Source: Brevundimonas terrae
GTDB lineage: Bacteria; Pseudomonadota; Alphaproteobacteria; Caulobacterales; Caulobacteraceae
Assembly: GCF_011761985.1 (NCBI RefSeq)
Contig: NZ_JAASQT010000002.1
Location: 186,001-250,000 of the forward strand
DNA: 64,000 nt
Direction of reading: 5' to 3'
A program made the position numbers and the translations under genes. The notes beneath the pieces are model-generated. The model saw only the letters and a list, made by a program, of their open reading frames with translations, made no database searches and was not told the origin of the DNA. Shown piece after piece: positions 53,216 through 62,497 of the stretch (positions are counted from its first letter, which is position 1; every line of letters begins with the position of its first letter).

Positions 53216-55015
53216 ATGAACGCGCCCGTAAAAACGACCGAATTCGCCGATGCCCCTCTGTGGGACCTGTCCGACCTGTATGCCTCGCGCGAGGATGCGC
53301 GCATTGGCACCGATCTGGATCGCGCCCGTGATCTGGTGGGGCAGTTGAACGCCTATCAGGGCAGGCTGTCGGCCCTGTCCGGTGCGGAACTGGGCAAGGC
53401 ACTGGATCATGCCATCCGTCTTTATGAAGAGGCGGGCGAGATTTTGGGCGCACTGGGGGCGTTTGCGTTTCTGGGGGCCTCGACCGACCGCGAGAACGCG
53501 GCGGCGCAGAGCTTTGAAGCCGACCTGCGCGAAAAGATCACGGCCATTGCCACGCCCACGGTCTGGGTGACGCTGGAAATCAATGCGCTGGACGACGGGG
53601 CGGTAAAGGCCGCGCTGGAGGCGTTCGAGCCTGCCCGTCGCTGGTCGCCCTGGCTGCGCCGTCTGCGGGCGATGAAACCGCATGAACTGTCGCAAGAACT
53701 GGAAACCTTTATCGCCGAGCGCGGGCCGCTTTCGGCCCAGTGGCCACGCCTGTTCGACGAGACACTGGCGGCCATGCGGGCCGATGTGGATGGCGAGAAG
53801 CTGACCCTGTCCGAAGGTCTGAACCGTCTCAGCGATACGGATGCGCAGGTGCGCCGCAAGGCCGGTCAGGCCATGACCGAAGCCTTCAACGGCATCACCC
53901 GCACCATGGCCATGGTGCTGAACACGGTGGCCGCCGAAAAGGCGCTGGAGGACAAAAAGCGCGGCTTTGCCCGTCCGGCTGACAGCCGCCATCTGGGCAA
54001 CGAGGTTCACGGCGAATCCGTCGATGCCATGGCCGATGCGGTAGCCGGGGCCTATCCGCGTATCGCCCATCGCTATTACGCCCTCAAGGCCAAGCTGTTG
54101 GGCCAGGACCGGTTGAACCACTGGGACCGCAATGCCCCCTTGGGAGCAGCCGGTGCCAAGACCTATGACTGGAAGGGCGGGCGCGAACTGGTCATGGCCA
54201 GCTTTGCAGACCTCGGCGGAGACTTTGCCGAGCGTGCGGGCTGGTTCTTTGATCGCCCGTGGATTGATGCCCGTCCGCGTGCAGGCAAACAGTCGGGCGC
54301 CTATTCGCATCCGGTGACGGCAGGCACCCACCCCTATGTGTTCCTGAACTGGATGGGCGAGCGTCGCGACGTGCTGACACTGGCGCACGAACTGGGCCAT
54401 GGTGTGCACCAGACACTGGCGGCAGAGCAGGGCGGCTTGCTGGCCGATACGCCGCTGACGCTGGCGGAAACGGCATCGATCTTTGCCGAGGGTCTGACCT
54501 TTGACCGCCTGCTGTCGGAAGCGACCGATGAAGACCGTCGCGCCCTGTTGGCGGGCCGGATCGAGGATGGTCTGAACACGGTGGTGCGCCAGATCGCTTT
54601 CCACCGCTTTGAAACCCGTCTGCATGACGAACGCGCCTCGGGCGAGCTGTCGGTCGAGCGCATCAGCCAGATCTGGACCGAGGAACTGACGGCCAGCCTT
54701 GGTCCGTCGGTGAACCTTGAGGGCTACGAGAACTGGTGGGCCTATGTCAGCCACTTCGTCCACTCGCCCTTCTATGTCTATGCCTATGCGTTCGGTGACC
54801 TGCTGGTGGCGGCACTGATGGAAACGCGGGCGAAAGACCCTGAAGGCTTTACGCCGCTCTATCGCCAGTTGCTGGCCGATGGCGGGACCAAAACCTATGT
54901 CGAGGCGCTGGAGCCGTTCGGCCTCAATCCGCGCGATCCGGCCTTCTGGACCATCGGCACCAAGCGGCTGGAAGGTCTGGTGGACCAGTTCGAGGCGCTT
55001 TGCGTTAGCAACTAG
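53216..55015 (+). CDS. pepF: M3-family oligoendopeptidase F
   Basis: The 599-residue metallopeptidase carries the zinc motif HELGH with the downstream glutamate region, at about residues 391-395 (AHELGHGVHQ), and the M3 C-terminal helical part WAYVSHFVHSPFYVYAYAFG. PepF enzymes cleave short peptides in the cytoplasm. ATG 53216 is chosen since the open frame upstream lacks similarity and runs back over the divergent gene. MNAPVKTTEFADAPLWDLSDLY looks like the family N-terminus. Confidence 0.94.
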   Translation: MNAPVKTTEFADAPLWDLSDLYASREDARIGTDLDRARDLVGQLNAYQGRLSALSGAELGKALDHAIRLYEEAGEILGALGAFAFLGASTDRENAAAQSFEADLREKITAIATPTVWVTLEINALDDGAVKAALEAFEPARRWSPWLRRLRAMKPHELSQELETFIAERGPLSAQWPRLFDETLAAMRADVDGEKLTLSEGLNRLSDTDAQVRRKAGQAMTEAFNGITRTMAMVLNTVAAEKALEDKKRGFARPADSRHLGNEVHGESVDAMADAVAGAYPRIAHRYYALKAKLLGQDRLNHWDRNAPLGAAGAKTYDWKGGRELVMASFADLGGDFAERAGWFFDRPWIDARPRAGKQSGAYSHPVTAGTHPYVFLNWMGERRDVLTLAHELGHGVHQTLAAEQGGLLADTPLTLAETASIFAEGLTFDRLLSEATDEDRRALLAGRIEDGLNTVVRQIAFHRFETRLHDERASGELSVERISQIWTEELTASLGPSVNLEGYENWWAYVSHFVHSPFYVYAYAFGDLLVAALMETRAKDPEGFTPLYRQLLADGGTKTYVEALEPFGLNPRDPAFWTIGTKRLEGLVDQFEALCVSN

Positions 55016-55063
55016 TGTTCGAATAGCGTTGACAGCTAAGGCCAAGGCAGAAACCTTGGCCGG

Positions 55064-56437
55064 ATGAAAACCCTGTATTCCGAACGTGTGTTGTCCATCT
55101 GTGTAGCCGTCGCGGCGCTGGCGTTTCCGGCGCAGGCGATGGCGCAAATGCCCGAGGCTATTGCCAGCCAGCCCGCCCATCAGCGGGCGCTGGCGGCGGG
55201 CTATAAGGCGCTGACGGTCTGTAGCGCCCTGAAAACGGCCGAGGAGGCGGGAAGCTCGCGCACTGTCGCCAGTGTCGAGGCCAATGAACTGGTGGGCATC
55301 TATGCCGAGTTGGCCCCCATCATCGGTCATCTGGTCGCCGAGGTATCGGCACAGGGGGTGAGCGTAGCTTGGGACGATCAGGCCCCCGCCCGCGTGGCCA
55401 CATACCGTCCGGGGCAGGGCTGTGTGATCCAGCCGATGGGATATGTTTCCGGTTCGAACTTGGCCCCTGTCACGCGCCATTCGGATGCGAAAGACCTGCC
55501 GACCGGCGCGGTAGCGGGCGATGCTGTCGCCCTTGAGCGCGTGATCCAGAGCGCACTCACTCAAGGTTATGGCGCAGGCACCAATACGACCGGCGTGGTG
55601 GTTCTCCAGAACGGCAAGCGTGTTGCTGAATCCTATGCCGAAGGGTTCGGGCCGGACACGCCACAACGCACATGGTCGGTGGCCAAGAGTATTGCGGGCA
55701 CCCTGATCGGGGCGGCGGTCCAGCGCGGCGAGGTCAAGGTTTCGGACAGGGCGGATATCGCCAACTGGCAGATGGCCGGTGATCCCCGTGCGGCCATCAC
55801 CATCGAGAGCCTGATGCGGATGTCATCGGGCCTGACCAGCGACACGGCGGGTAACCGCACCGATGCCCTGTATTTTGGCGGCACGACCGCCGACGAACAG
55901 GCTGCGGGCTGGCCGCTGCTGCATCCGGTTGGCTCGACCTATCGCTATGCCAATAACGACACCCTGTTGGCGGTCATGGCGATTGCCAAGGGATTCGAGG
56001 TAAATCCACCCGCCGCCTTTTTTGACCGTCTGGGCATGAGCCGCACCTATGCCGAAACGGACTGGCGCGGGAACTATATCCTGTCCTCACAGGTCTGGAC
56101 GACGGCGCGCGACCTGTCGCGTCTGGGCCAGCTTTATCTGGATGACGGGGTTTGGGAGGGTGAGCGCATCCTGCCGCAAGGCTGGGGGGCGTTTGTATCG
56201 ACGCCTTCGGGGCCACAGCCGCCAACGGGCAATTTCGGTTATGGCGCGACCTTCTGGGTGTTTAACCGCTCGGACGGAGTGCCTGCCGATACCTATGCGG
56301 CCAATGGAAATCGCGGCCAGTATATTGTCATCATACCCAGCCGAAGGACCGTGATTGTGCGTCGCGGCGAGGACCCTGCGGGCAAGAGTTTCGATGTTGC
56401 GGCCTTCACCCGCGATGTTCTGGCGACATTGGATTGA
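55064..56437 (+). CDS. Secreted serine hydrolase, beta-lactamase/DD-peptidase family
   Basis: The 457-residue product has a signal peptide (about 1-28) and a serine beta-lactamase-like domain (Pfam Beta-lactamase) with S205-V-A-K208 in WSVAKS, a YAN motif near 295 and an HxG-like segment late in the protein. The N-terminal part (30-160) is an additional domain of unknown role with conserved-looking cysteines. Class C beta-lactamases, DD-peptidases and esterases share this fold, so the activity is not settled. It follows pepF by 48 bp. Confidence 0.87.
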   Translation: MKTLYSERVLSICVAVAALAFPAQAMAQMPEAIASQPAHQRALAAGYKALTVCSALKTAEEAGSSRTVASVEANELVGIYAELAPIIGHLVAEVSAQGVSVAWDDQAPARVATYRPGQGCVIQPMGYVSGSNLAPVTRHSDAKDLPTGAVAGDAVALERVIQSALTQGYGAGTNTTGVVVLQNGKRVAESYAEGFGPDTPQRTWSVAKSIAGTLIGAAVQRGEVKVSDRADIANWQMAGDPRAAITIESLMRMSSGLTSDTAGNRTDALYFGGTTADEQAAGWPLLHPVGSTYRYANNDTLLAVMAIAKGFEVNPPAAFFDRLGMSRTYAETDWRGNYILSSQVWTTARDLSRLGQLYLDDGVWEGERILPQGWGAFVSTPSGPQPPTGNFGYGATFWVFNRSDGVPADTYAANGNRGQYIVIIPSRRTVIVRRGEDPAGKSFDVAAFTRDVLATLD

Positions 56438-56512
56438 ACGAAGGCCTTGAGTGGCAGGAACTCGGCGCTATAAGACAACGTCGAAATCCTGACTCATTTT
56501 ACCGGAAGTCCC

Positions 56513-56764
56513 ATGGCTGACCAACACGCTGAAACCGCTCACGATCACGTCCACGGCAAGATGGAAACCTCGGCCCAGTCTTCGATGTACCTCTTGTTCC
56601 TCGAAATGGTGAAGTGGTGCTCGCTGTCCATGGCGGCCCTGATCCTGATGCTGGTGGTTTGGTTTGCCGTTGGTGCCGGTTTCATCGCCGGTTTTGTTTC
56701 GGCAGCGGTGGTCTCTGTCGTCGGTTTCTTTGCCCTGCGCGGTAAAAAGAGCGAACAACACTGA
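56513..56764 (+). CDS. aa3-type cytochrome c oxidase subunit IV
   Basis: The 83-residue protein has a His-rich N-terminal tail (ETAHDHVHGKMET) and two hydrophobic segments (about 34-55, 57-75), and matches the small bacterial subunit IV of aa3-type cytochrome c oxidases. The same small gene lies before pntAA in several alphaproteobacteria, as I recall. It ends at a terminator and is thus probably a separate transcript from the pnt genes. Confidence 0.88.
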   Translation: MADQHAETAHDHVHGKMETSAQSSMYLLFLEMVKWCSLSMAALILMLVVWFAVGAGFIAGFVSAAVVSVVGFFALRGKKSEQH

Positions 56765-56789
56765 GTTCAGGGCAGTTTCTGTCTTTGAA

Positions 56790-56819
56790 AAGGCCCGCTA
56801 GATGATGGCGGGCTTTTTT
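56790..56819 (+). terminator. Intrinsic terminator before pntAA
   Basis: A GC-rich stem (about 56793-56798 with 56808-56813, extended by A/T pairs) is followed by a T-run. It separates the cytochrome oxidase subunit gene from pntAA. Confidence 0.85.
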
Positions 56820-56903
56820 ATTGCGCGATTTGGCGTTGTCGCGCTTGATTGGCGCTCATGATTATCTAACACTGATTTTTGAGGGGAAATCAGGAGCAGA
56901 ATC

Positions 56904-58037
56904 TTGGCTATCGCCATTGCCGTAACCCGCGAGCGCCGCGAGGGGGAAACCCGTTGTGCCGCAACGCCGGAAACCGTGAAGAAGCTGCTGGCACTGGGGG
57001 CCAGTGTGACGGTCGAATCGGGGACCGGCGCGGGCTCGTCGATTTCGGACGCCGATTATGAGGCCGCAGGGGCCAAGGTCACATCCGATCTGGCGGCTGT
57101 TCTAGCCGGTGCCGATGTGTTGCTGAAAGTGCGCGGTCCCACCGCATCGGAAACCAGCGCCCTGAAATCGGGCACAGTTGTGGTCGGTATGCTGGACGCC
57201 TATCGCGACAAGGCGACGGTGGATGCCCTTAAAGGGCAGGGGGCCAGTGCCTTTGCCATGGAGTTTGTCCCGCGCATCACCCGCGCACAGGTGATGGATG
57301 TGCTGTCATCACAGGCCAACCTTGCCGGATATCGCGCGGTGATCGAGGCGGCCCATACCTATGGTCGCGGCTTTCCCATGATGATGACGGCAGCGGGTAC
57401 GGTGGCGGCGGCCAAGGTATTTGTCATGGGCGCAGGTGTGGCGGGGCTTCAGGCCATTGCCACGGCGCGGCGTCTGGGGGCGGTGGTCACCGCAACCGAT
57501 GTGCGCCCCGCCGCCAAGGAACAGGTCGAGAGCCTCGGGGCCAAGTTCGTGGCGGTCGAGGACGAAGAGTTCAAAGCTGCTGAAACGGCGGGCGGCTATG
57601 CCAAACAGATGTCGGCCGAATATCAGGCCAAACAGGCCGAACTGACCGCCAGCCACATTGTCAAACAGGATGTGGTCATCACCACGGCCCTGATCCCCGG
57701 ACGTGCTGCGCCTGTTCTGGTCACGGCGGCGCATGTGGCCTCGATGAAGGCGGGATCGGTGATTGTCGATCTGGCCGTCGAGGCGGGCGGCAATGTCGAA
57801 GGCTCAAAGCCCGACCAGATTGCCACCACAGCCAATGGCGTAAAGATTGTCGGCTGGAATAACATGGCCGGACGGATCGCCGCCGATGCCAGTGCGCTCT
57901 ATGCCCGTAACCTCGTGGCCTTTGTCGGCCTGATGGTGAAGGACGGGGTGCTGGCTATTGATCTGGAAGATGAAATCCTGAAAGCCGCCATGGTGACCCA
58001 TCAGGGGCAGGTGGTGCATGAGGGACTTGGAGGCTGA
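56904..58037 (+). CDS. pntAA: NAD(P)+ transhydrogenase subunit alpha, part 1 PntAA
   Basis: PntAA holds the NAD(H)-binding domain I of the proton-translocating transhydrogenase, which makes NADPH from NADH using the proton gradient. The 377-residue product begins [28 protein letters not shown], as in the family, and carries the Rossmann motif [19 protein letters not shown] and the typical SVNRYVED-like region is replaced by [20 protein letters not shown] 56904 has AGGAG at 56892-56896, seven bases before. The gene is followed after 2 bp by pntAB. The membrane part is split into PntAB, as usual in alphaproteobacteria. Confidence 0.96.
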   Translation: MAIAIAVTRERREGETRCAATPETVKKLLALGASVTVESGTGAGSSISDADYEAAGAKVTSDLAAVLAGADVLLKVRGPTASETSALKSGTVVVGMLDAYRDKATVDALKGQGASAFAMEFVPRITRAQVMDVLSSQANLAGYRAVIEAAHTYGRGFPMMMTAAGTVAAAKVFVMGAGVAGLQAIATARRLGAVVTATDVRPAAKEQVESLGAKFVAVEDEEFKAAETAGGYAKQMSAEYQAKQAELTASHIVKQDVVITTALIPGRAAPVLVTAAHVASMKAGSVIVDLAVEAGGNVEGSKPDQIATTANGVKIVGWNNMAGRIAADASALYARNLVAFVGLMVKDGVLAIDLEDEILKAAMVTHQGQVVHEGLGG

Positions 58038-58039
58038 AA

Positions 58040-58360
58040 ATGGAATACGTCGATCCTACCGTCTTTCGTCTAGCCATCTTCGTATTGGCCATTTTCGTGG
58101 GCTATTATGTGGTGTGGAGCGTCACGCCCGCCCTGCATACGCCGCTGATGGCGGTGACGAATGCCATTTCCTCGGTGATTATCGTCGGCGGCCTGATGGC
58201 GGCGGCGGCCTTTAGCGGGCAAGGGGTTGGCGGGGCACAGGCGTGGATTGCCAAGGGAGCCGGTATTGCGGCTGTCACCTTGGCCAGTGTGAATATTTTC
58301 GGCGGCTTCATGGTCACGCGCAGGATGCTGGCCATGTACCGCAAAAAGGATAAGCGTTGA
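58040..58360 (+). CDS. pntAB: NAD(P)+ transhydrogenase subunit alpha, part 2 PntAB
   Basis: This 106-residue membrane segment (domain II part) has three hydrophobic helices (about 11-30, 40-55 and 70-90) with the family core [24 protein letters not shown]. It forms part of the proton channel with PntB. It starts 2 bp after pntAA and overlaps the next frame at its stop. In most bacteria pntB follows directly, but here three extra genes intervene. Confidence 0.95.
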   Translation: MEYVDPTVFRLAIFVLAIFVGYYVVWSVTPALHTPLMAVTNAISSVIIVGGLMAAAAFSGQGVGGAQAWIAKGAGIAAVTLASVNIFGGFMVTRRMLAMYRKKDKR

Positions 58361-58362
58361 GT

Positions 58363-58650
58363 ATGGGTATGAGTATTTCACCGGCGTTGATCATCACCAT
58401 CATAGCGGTGGCGATTGCGCTGGTTCTGTTGCTGGTTGCGTTTGGAAGCCGTCTGCCGGAGCGTATGCGCCGGATCGTGGAGCTGTTGGTTTCGGTGGGT
58501 TATCCGGCGGTGGTCGGGCTGTTATTCGCCGGCTTGGGCCTAGAGCGCTACCAGAGTGGTGAAACGACACCTGCAATCGGTTTTGGAGTGGGGGCTGTGC
58601 TGATGGTTCTGTTGACGGTGCGGGCGATCCGCCGCCAGAGCAGGGCATGA
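58363..58650 (+). CDS. Small membrane protein of unknown function (pnt operon)
   Basis: I do not recognise this 95-residue protein. It has three hydrophobic segments (about 7-24, 38-55 and 65-82), with a basic loop between and an Arg-rich end (RAIRRQSRA). Start options are ATG 58363, ATG 58369 and TTG 58357, which overlaps the pntAB stop. Its stop overlaps the next ATG by 4 bp, so it is co-transcribed with pntAB. Its location suggests a link to the transhydrogenase, but nothing in the sequence proves it. Confidence 0.7.
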   Translation: MGMSISPALIITIIAVAIALVLLLVAFGSRLPERMRRIVELLVSVGYPAVVGLLFAGLGLERYQSGETTPAIGFGVGAVLMVLLTVRAIRRQSRA

Positions 58651-58931
58651 CGATGACGCCTGTCGAGGCTTCGATCTATCTGGCCTGGGGTTTGATTGCC
58701 TATGGGTTCGGCCTGTGGATGTGGAGCTGGAGCAAGGCGCTGCCACCACTGGTGCGACTGCGTTATCAAGACTGTGGCGTGGTGATCGTGTTCTCGGCCA
58801 ATCTGGCGCTTTATGCCCTGCGAGGCCGTGAACTGGGTTTTCTGGATTGGCTTCTGGTCATCCTCGGACCACTGTTCATAAGCTCTGCCTTATGGCGTCT
58901 GATCCGGACCCAGAGCTTTATCAAATCCTGA
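58647..58931 (+). CDS. Small membrane protein of unknown function (pnt operon)
   Basis: The 94-residue protein has three hydrophobic segments (about 8-26, 44-60 and 66-83), tryptophan-rich in the first (WGLIAYGFGLWMWSWSK). I do not recognise the family. Its ATG overlaps the preceding gene by 4 bp, and the following signal-peptide gene starts 17 bp later. All three genes between pntAB and pntB are on the same strand, so they are transcribed with the transhydrogenase. Confidence 0.7.
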   Translation: MTMTPVEASIYLAWGLIAYGFGLWMWSWSKALPPLVRLRYQDCGVVIVFSANLALYALRGRELGFLDWLLVILGPLFISSALWRLIRTQSFIKS

Positions 58932-58948
58932 CTGTGACTGAGTGAGTT

Positions 58949-59317
58949 ATGAAGACTGTTGTTTCGATTTTGACGGCTGGTGCGGCTCTGTTGGCCGCTT
59001 CTGTTGCGACGGCCCAGCCCAAGGAAGTGGCGGGTAATCTGGACGGTGGCCTGCCTTGGGCCGTGGCGGCGCAGGACGGTACTGCGTGGCGTCTGGAATG
59101 TCGTTTCCGTCCGGTCGCCATCCGTGGCGTCTATCAGAACCGCATGACCCGCGAGGGCAAGGGCGCATCGACGGGCAACCTGCCTGCGGACAACGGCAGC
59201 TGCACCCTGACCCGTCTGTCGGGCGAGGGAAATATCGGTGTGGCGCTCGTCAAAGACGGCACGCCTACGGCGGCGGGTTCCATCGGAACAACACCGGCGA
59301 TCATCAACGTCTTCTGA
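58949..59317 (+). CDS. Small exported protein of unknown function (pnt operon)
   Basis: The 122-residue protein has an N-terminal signal peptide (MKTVVSILTAGAALLAASVATA, cut near ATAQ) and a small periplasmic domain with two cysteines (LECRFRPV and GSCTLTRL), which could form a disulfide. I do not recognise the domain. It is 24 bp before pntB. A periplasmic protein encoded inside an inner-membrane proton pump operon is unusual. Confidence 0.72.
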   Translation: MKTVVSILTAGAALLAASVATAQPKEVAGNLDGGLPWAVAAQDGTAWRLECRFRPVAIRGVYQNRMTREGKGASTGNLPADNGSCTLTRLSGEGNIGVALVKDGTPTAAGSIGTTPAIINVF

Positions 59318-59341
59318 TCCGGGGATCAAGGGGGAGGGGTA

Positions 59342-60760
59342 ATGAAGGCTTCTATCGCAGCACTGGCCTATTTGGTGGCGGGGGTGCTGTTCATCCTCTC
59401 CCTTCGTGGCCTCTCCAGCCCCGAAACCAGCCGCCGTGGCAATATGCTCGGCATGACCGGCATGGCGCTGGCCATTGGCGTGACCCTTGCGCTGTTGGCC
59501 AGTACGGGTGCGCTTGATCCGGTGACGCTGGCCCTGATTGCGGGCGGCGTGATTGTCGGCGGCGGGGCAGGGGCGGTGATCGCCAACCGCGTGCCGATGA
59601 CGGCTATGCCGCAACTGGTGGCGGCGTTCCACTCTCTGGTGGGGATGGCGGCCTGTCTGGTGGCCGTGGGGGCGGTCTATGCGCCCGACGCCTTTGGCAT
59701 TGCGACTGTCTCTGGCGGCATCAAGACCCTGTCACTGGTCGAGTTAAGTCTCGGCGTGGCGATCGGGGCCATTACCTTTACCGGCTCGGTCATCGCCTTT
59801 GCCAAGCTGAACGGCAATATGAGCGGTGCGCCCATTCTGTTGCCCGCGCGTCATTTGATCAATATCGGGCTGCTGGCGGCGCTGGTGTTTCTGATCGGTA
59901 TTCTGATCGGGACGGGCGGCACGGCGATCTGGGCCTTCTGGCTGGTCTTTGCCATTGCGCTGGTTCTGGGTGCGACCCTGATTATTCCCATTGGCGGTGC
60001 GGACATGCCGGTGGTGGTGTCGATGCTCAACTCCTATTCGGGTTGGGCGGCGGCGGCGCTGGGCTTTACGCTGGAAAACATCGCGCTGATTATTACCGGC
60101 GCTCTGGTCGGCTCGTCGGGTGCGATCCTCAGCTACATCATGTGCAAGGGCATGAACCGCAGCTTCATCAGCGTGATCCTTGGCGGTTTCGGGGCCGATA
60201 CGACCGCCGGTGGCGGTGAAGGGCGTGTGGAAACGCGCCCTGTCAAACAAGGCTCTGCCGAAGACGCCGCCTTCATCATGAAGAACGCCTCCAAGGTCAT
60301 CATCGTGCCGGGTTACGGCATGGCGGTGGCGCAGGCCCAGCACGCCCTTCGTGAAATGGCCGACAAGCTCAAAGAAGAGGGCGTCGAGGTCAAATACGCC
60401 ATCCACCCTGTGGCAGGACGTATGCCAGGCCACATGAACGTGCTGCTGGCCGAGGCCAATGTGCCTTATGACGAGGTGTTCGAACTGGAAGACATCAACT
60501 CCGAGTTTGCCTCTGCCGATGTGGCCTTTGTCATCGGGGCCAATGACGTCACCAATCCTGCGGCCAAGACCGATCCGCAAAGCCCGATCTTCGGCATGCC
60601 CATTCTGGATGTCGAAAAGGCGGGCACGGTGCTGTTCGTCAAGCGCGGCATGGCGGCGGGCTATGCCGGTGTCGAGAACGAGTTGTTCTTCCGTGACAAC
60701 ACCATGATGCTGTTTGCCGATGCCAAGAAGATGGTCGAGGGCATCGTCAAAGGACTGTAG
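59342..60760 (+). CDS. pntB: NAD(P)+ transhydrogenase subunit beta PntB
   Basis: PntB contains the membrane domain II part and the NADP(H)-binding domain III. The 472-residue product has about eight hydrophobic helices followed by a soluble domain with the NADPH-binding motif GYGMAVAQAQHALREMADKL near 325 and KYAIHPVAGRMPGHMNVLLAEA, and ends near MVEGIVKGL. It pairs with PntAA and PntAB, whose genes lie upstream. The length is normal for the family. Confidence 0.97.
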   Translation: MKASIAALAYLVAGVLFILSLRGLSSPETSRRGNMLGMTGMALAIGVTLALLASTGALDPVTLALIAGGVIVGGGAGAVIANRVPMTAMPQLVAAFHSLVGMAACLVAVGAVYAPDAFGIATVSGGIKTLSLVELSLGVAIGAITFTGSVIAFAKLNGNMSGAPILLPARHLINIGLLAALVFLIGILIGTGGTAIWAFWLVFAIALVLGATLIIPIGGADMPVVVSMLNSYSGWAAAALGFTLENIALIITGALVGSSGAILSYIMCKGMNRSFISVILGGFGADTTAGGGEGRVETRPVKQGSAEDAAFIMKNASKVIIVPGYGMAVAQAQHALREMADKLKEEGVEVKYAIHPVAGRMPGHMNVLLAEANVPYDEVFELEDINSEFASADVAFVIGANDVTNPAAKTDPQSPIFGMPILDVEKAGTVLFVKRGMAAGYAGVENELFFRDNTMMLFADAKKMVEGIVKGL

Positions 60761-60828
60761 ATTTTGCCGAACCAATACCCGCCAAAGGCGTTGGTAGGCG
60801 TTGTCATAAAGTAGGCTTTGGAGGGGCT

Positions 60829-61575
60829 ATGACCGTTCGCGCAATGATGAAGACCGTGGCTGTGGCAGGTGGCATTCTGGCACTGGCCGCCTGTGGCTCG
60901 AAAGAGGATGCCGCCAAACCGGCCGAGGCGGCGGTGACGGTGGCAGAGGCGGATGCCACAGAGGCCGTCGCCGATACGGCGGCTGCGCCTCAGGCTGCTG
61001 CGGGCGGTGTGCTGATGGATGCCATGATGGGTGTTCAGGTGGCCTATCTGGAATCCAAACTGGGTCCGGCACGCAATGTGTCGGGCGATGAGCGGACCTA
61101 TGAAATCGGTGGTTGCCGCGTCAGGGTTCACACCGACGACAACGAGGTTACAGGCTATATCGTGCCGATGACCCAGCCCTGTTCCGCACAGGCCATGGCC
61201 GCGCTCAAGGCGTTTGATCTGCCGCAGAAGCTGAACCTGACCATGGGCGAGTTTGCGACCAGCCGTGACAATACAAGGTTCAAGGCCGATTGCCTGACGC
61301 TGTGCGGTAATGCCGCCGACCCGTGGGTCTATCTGGAAAGCGAAGGTTTGCGTTCCATGCCGGGGATCCGTGCAGGGGCCGTACTGGTCGGCGATGCCAC
61401 GATTGATGCGTCCTTCCGTATTCGCGATGCCATCAAGGCCAAGATGGGCGAGGACTATGTGGTCGATGCCGGTTTCAACTGCACGACCGAGTTCAATGCT
61501 CTGGCCCAGCGCGAGCTGAAAGATGTCCGCATTGACGAGATCGAGGTGGGCTATACGCCGCTGGGTCGTTGCTGA
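60829..61575 (+). CDS. Lipoprotein of unknown function
   Basis: The 248-residue product has a signal peptide with lipobox LAAC (Cys22) followed by an Ala/Glu-rich, low-complexity stretch (about 25-58) that may span the periplasm. A cysteine-containing domain follows, with C residues in GGCRVRV, TQPCSA, DCLTLCGN, NCTTEF and GRC. I do not recognise a family. It lies 68 bp after pntB. It shares its lipoprotein nature with the next gene. Confidence 0.78.
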   Translation: MTVRAMMKTVAVAGGILALAACGSKEDAAKPAEAAVTVAEADATEAVADTAAAPQAAAGGVLMDAMMGVQVAYLESKLGPARNVSGDERTYEIGGCRVRVHTDDNEVTGYIVPMTQPCSAQAMAALKAFDLPQKLNLTMGEFATSRDNTRFKADCLTLCGNAADPWVYLESEGLRSMPGIRAGAVLVGDATIDASFRIRDAIKAKMGEDYVVDAGFNCTTEFNALAQRELKDVRIDEIEVGYTPLGRC

Positions 61576-61588
61576 TGCCGGTTCAGGC

Positions 61589-62044
61589 TTGACCAGAACA
61601 CGCGTAATCTTGCGCGCCGGTGCCCTTGTGGTGCCGGCGTTTGCTTTACTGGCCGCATGTTCGGCGATGATTGGGGTGCATATTGGCGGTTCGCTGGAAC
61701 AGCCTGTGGCCCGTTTCGGCAATGATGTCGCCAAGCCGGAAAAGGCCTGTGTGAATGGCTTCTCTGTTCAGGAAGTATCGCACCCGCGAATGGCCCCTGT
61801 CTGGTCGGTTCAGGCCGAGGGTAGCAGGTGCCGCAGACTGGAACTGGTCATTTACGGGCAAGCCCCGAAAGGGTTTGAAACCGCCATACCTGCATCGCCC
61901 CTTCGTGCGGGTGTCCGCTATTATGTCAGGGCTTCGGGCCAGACAGGCGGGCCGTTGACGCGCGTGCCGTGGATGGGGGGCGGCGACTATATTTTTGAGG
62001 ATGGTGCATGGCGTCCGGTCGATCCGCGCCAGCTTCAACCTTGA
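61589..62044 (+). CDS. Lipoprotein of unknown function
   Basis: From TTG 61589 the 151-residue product has a signal peptide with lipobox LAAC and then a soluble domain including ASPLRAGVRYYVRASGQ and GGGDYIFEDGAWRPV. No ATG is usable in the frame near the signal peptide, and the longer frame runs back into the previous gene. A weak GG-rich stretch precedes the TTG. The start is uncertain, but the lipobox and frame are clear. Unknown function. Confidence 0.65.
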   Translation: MTRTRVILRAGALVVPAFALLAACSAMIGVHIGGSLEQPVARFGNDVAKPEKACVNGFSVQEVSHPRMAPVWSVQAEGSRCRRLELVIYGQAPKGFETAIPASPLRAGVRYYVRASGQTGGPLTRVPWMGGGDYIFEDGAWRPVDPRQLQP

Positions 62045-62117
62045 AGAATGCGTCTGCCTTGGCAGGGGCGGACGGATCACCTTATAGGCTGGGTATGCAC
62101 CCTGCACGGCCACGATC

Positions 62118-62495
62118 ATGAGCGACAGCGAAGACGGCTTCACCGCCGAGGAAGTGGCGATGAATCTGGGTCTGTCACCACACCCCGAGGGCGGATATTT
62201 CCGCCTGTTTCCGGGGCAGGAACCGGATGCCGAACGTGTGGCGACCTATCGGCTTTTGATCGCGGACAGTGATCCGCAATGGGTGCCGATGGATCAGGAA
62301 GAGATGTGGACCTGCTATATGGGCGGGCCACTGAGGCTGGAAATCGCTACGGGCGGGCCGGTGCACAGCGAAAGCTCGAATGCGGGTGACGGCCACTGGA
62401 TGAGCGCACCGGCGGGGGCGTGGGTGCGTCTGGTGCCGCAAGGTGCATGGGCGCTGGCGGGTCGTATCGCCAAGCCCGATCCGCAGTTGCATTAA
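62118..62495 (+). CDS. Cupin-like protein, DUF985-related
   Basis: The 125-residue protein resembles the small RmlC-like cupin family (DUF985/COG3542), with the N-terminal motif LGLSPHPEGGYFRLF near 16-30 and the double-stranded beta-helix core EEMWTCYMGGPLRLEI and WMSAPAGAWVRLVPQG. Its end is shorter than relatives, which often reach 150 to 170 residues. Function is not known for the family. It follows the lipoprotein after 73 bp. Confidence 0.78.
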   Translation: MSDSEDGFTAEEVAMNLGLSPHPEGGYFRLFPGQEPDAERVATYRLLIADSDPQWVPMDQEEMWTCYMGGPLRLEIATGGPVHSESSNAGDGHWMSAPAGAWVRLVPQGAWALAGRIAKPDPQLH

Positions 62496-62497
62496 AC

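Noticed and set aside
53165-55666. An 833-codon minus-strand frame opposite pepF
   Set aside because: It has low-complexity Gln/Arg-rich composition, spans two real plus-strand genes and shows no domain.
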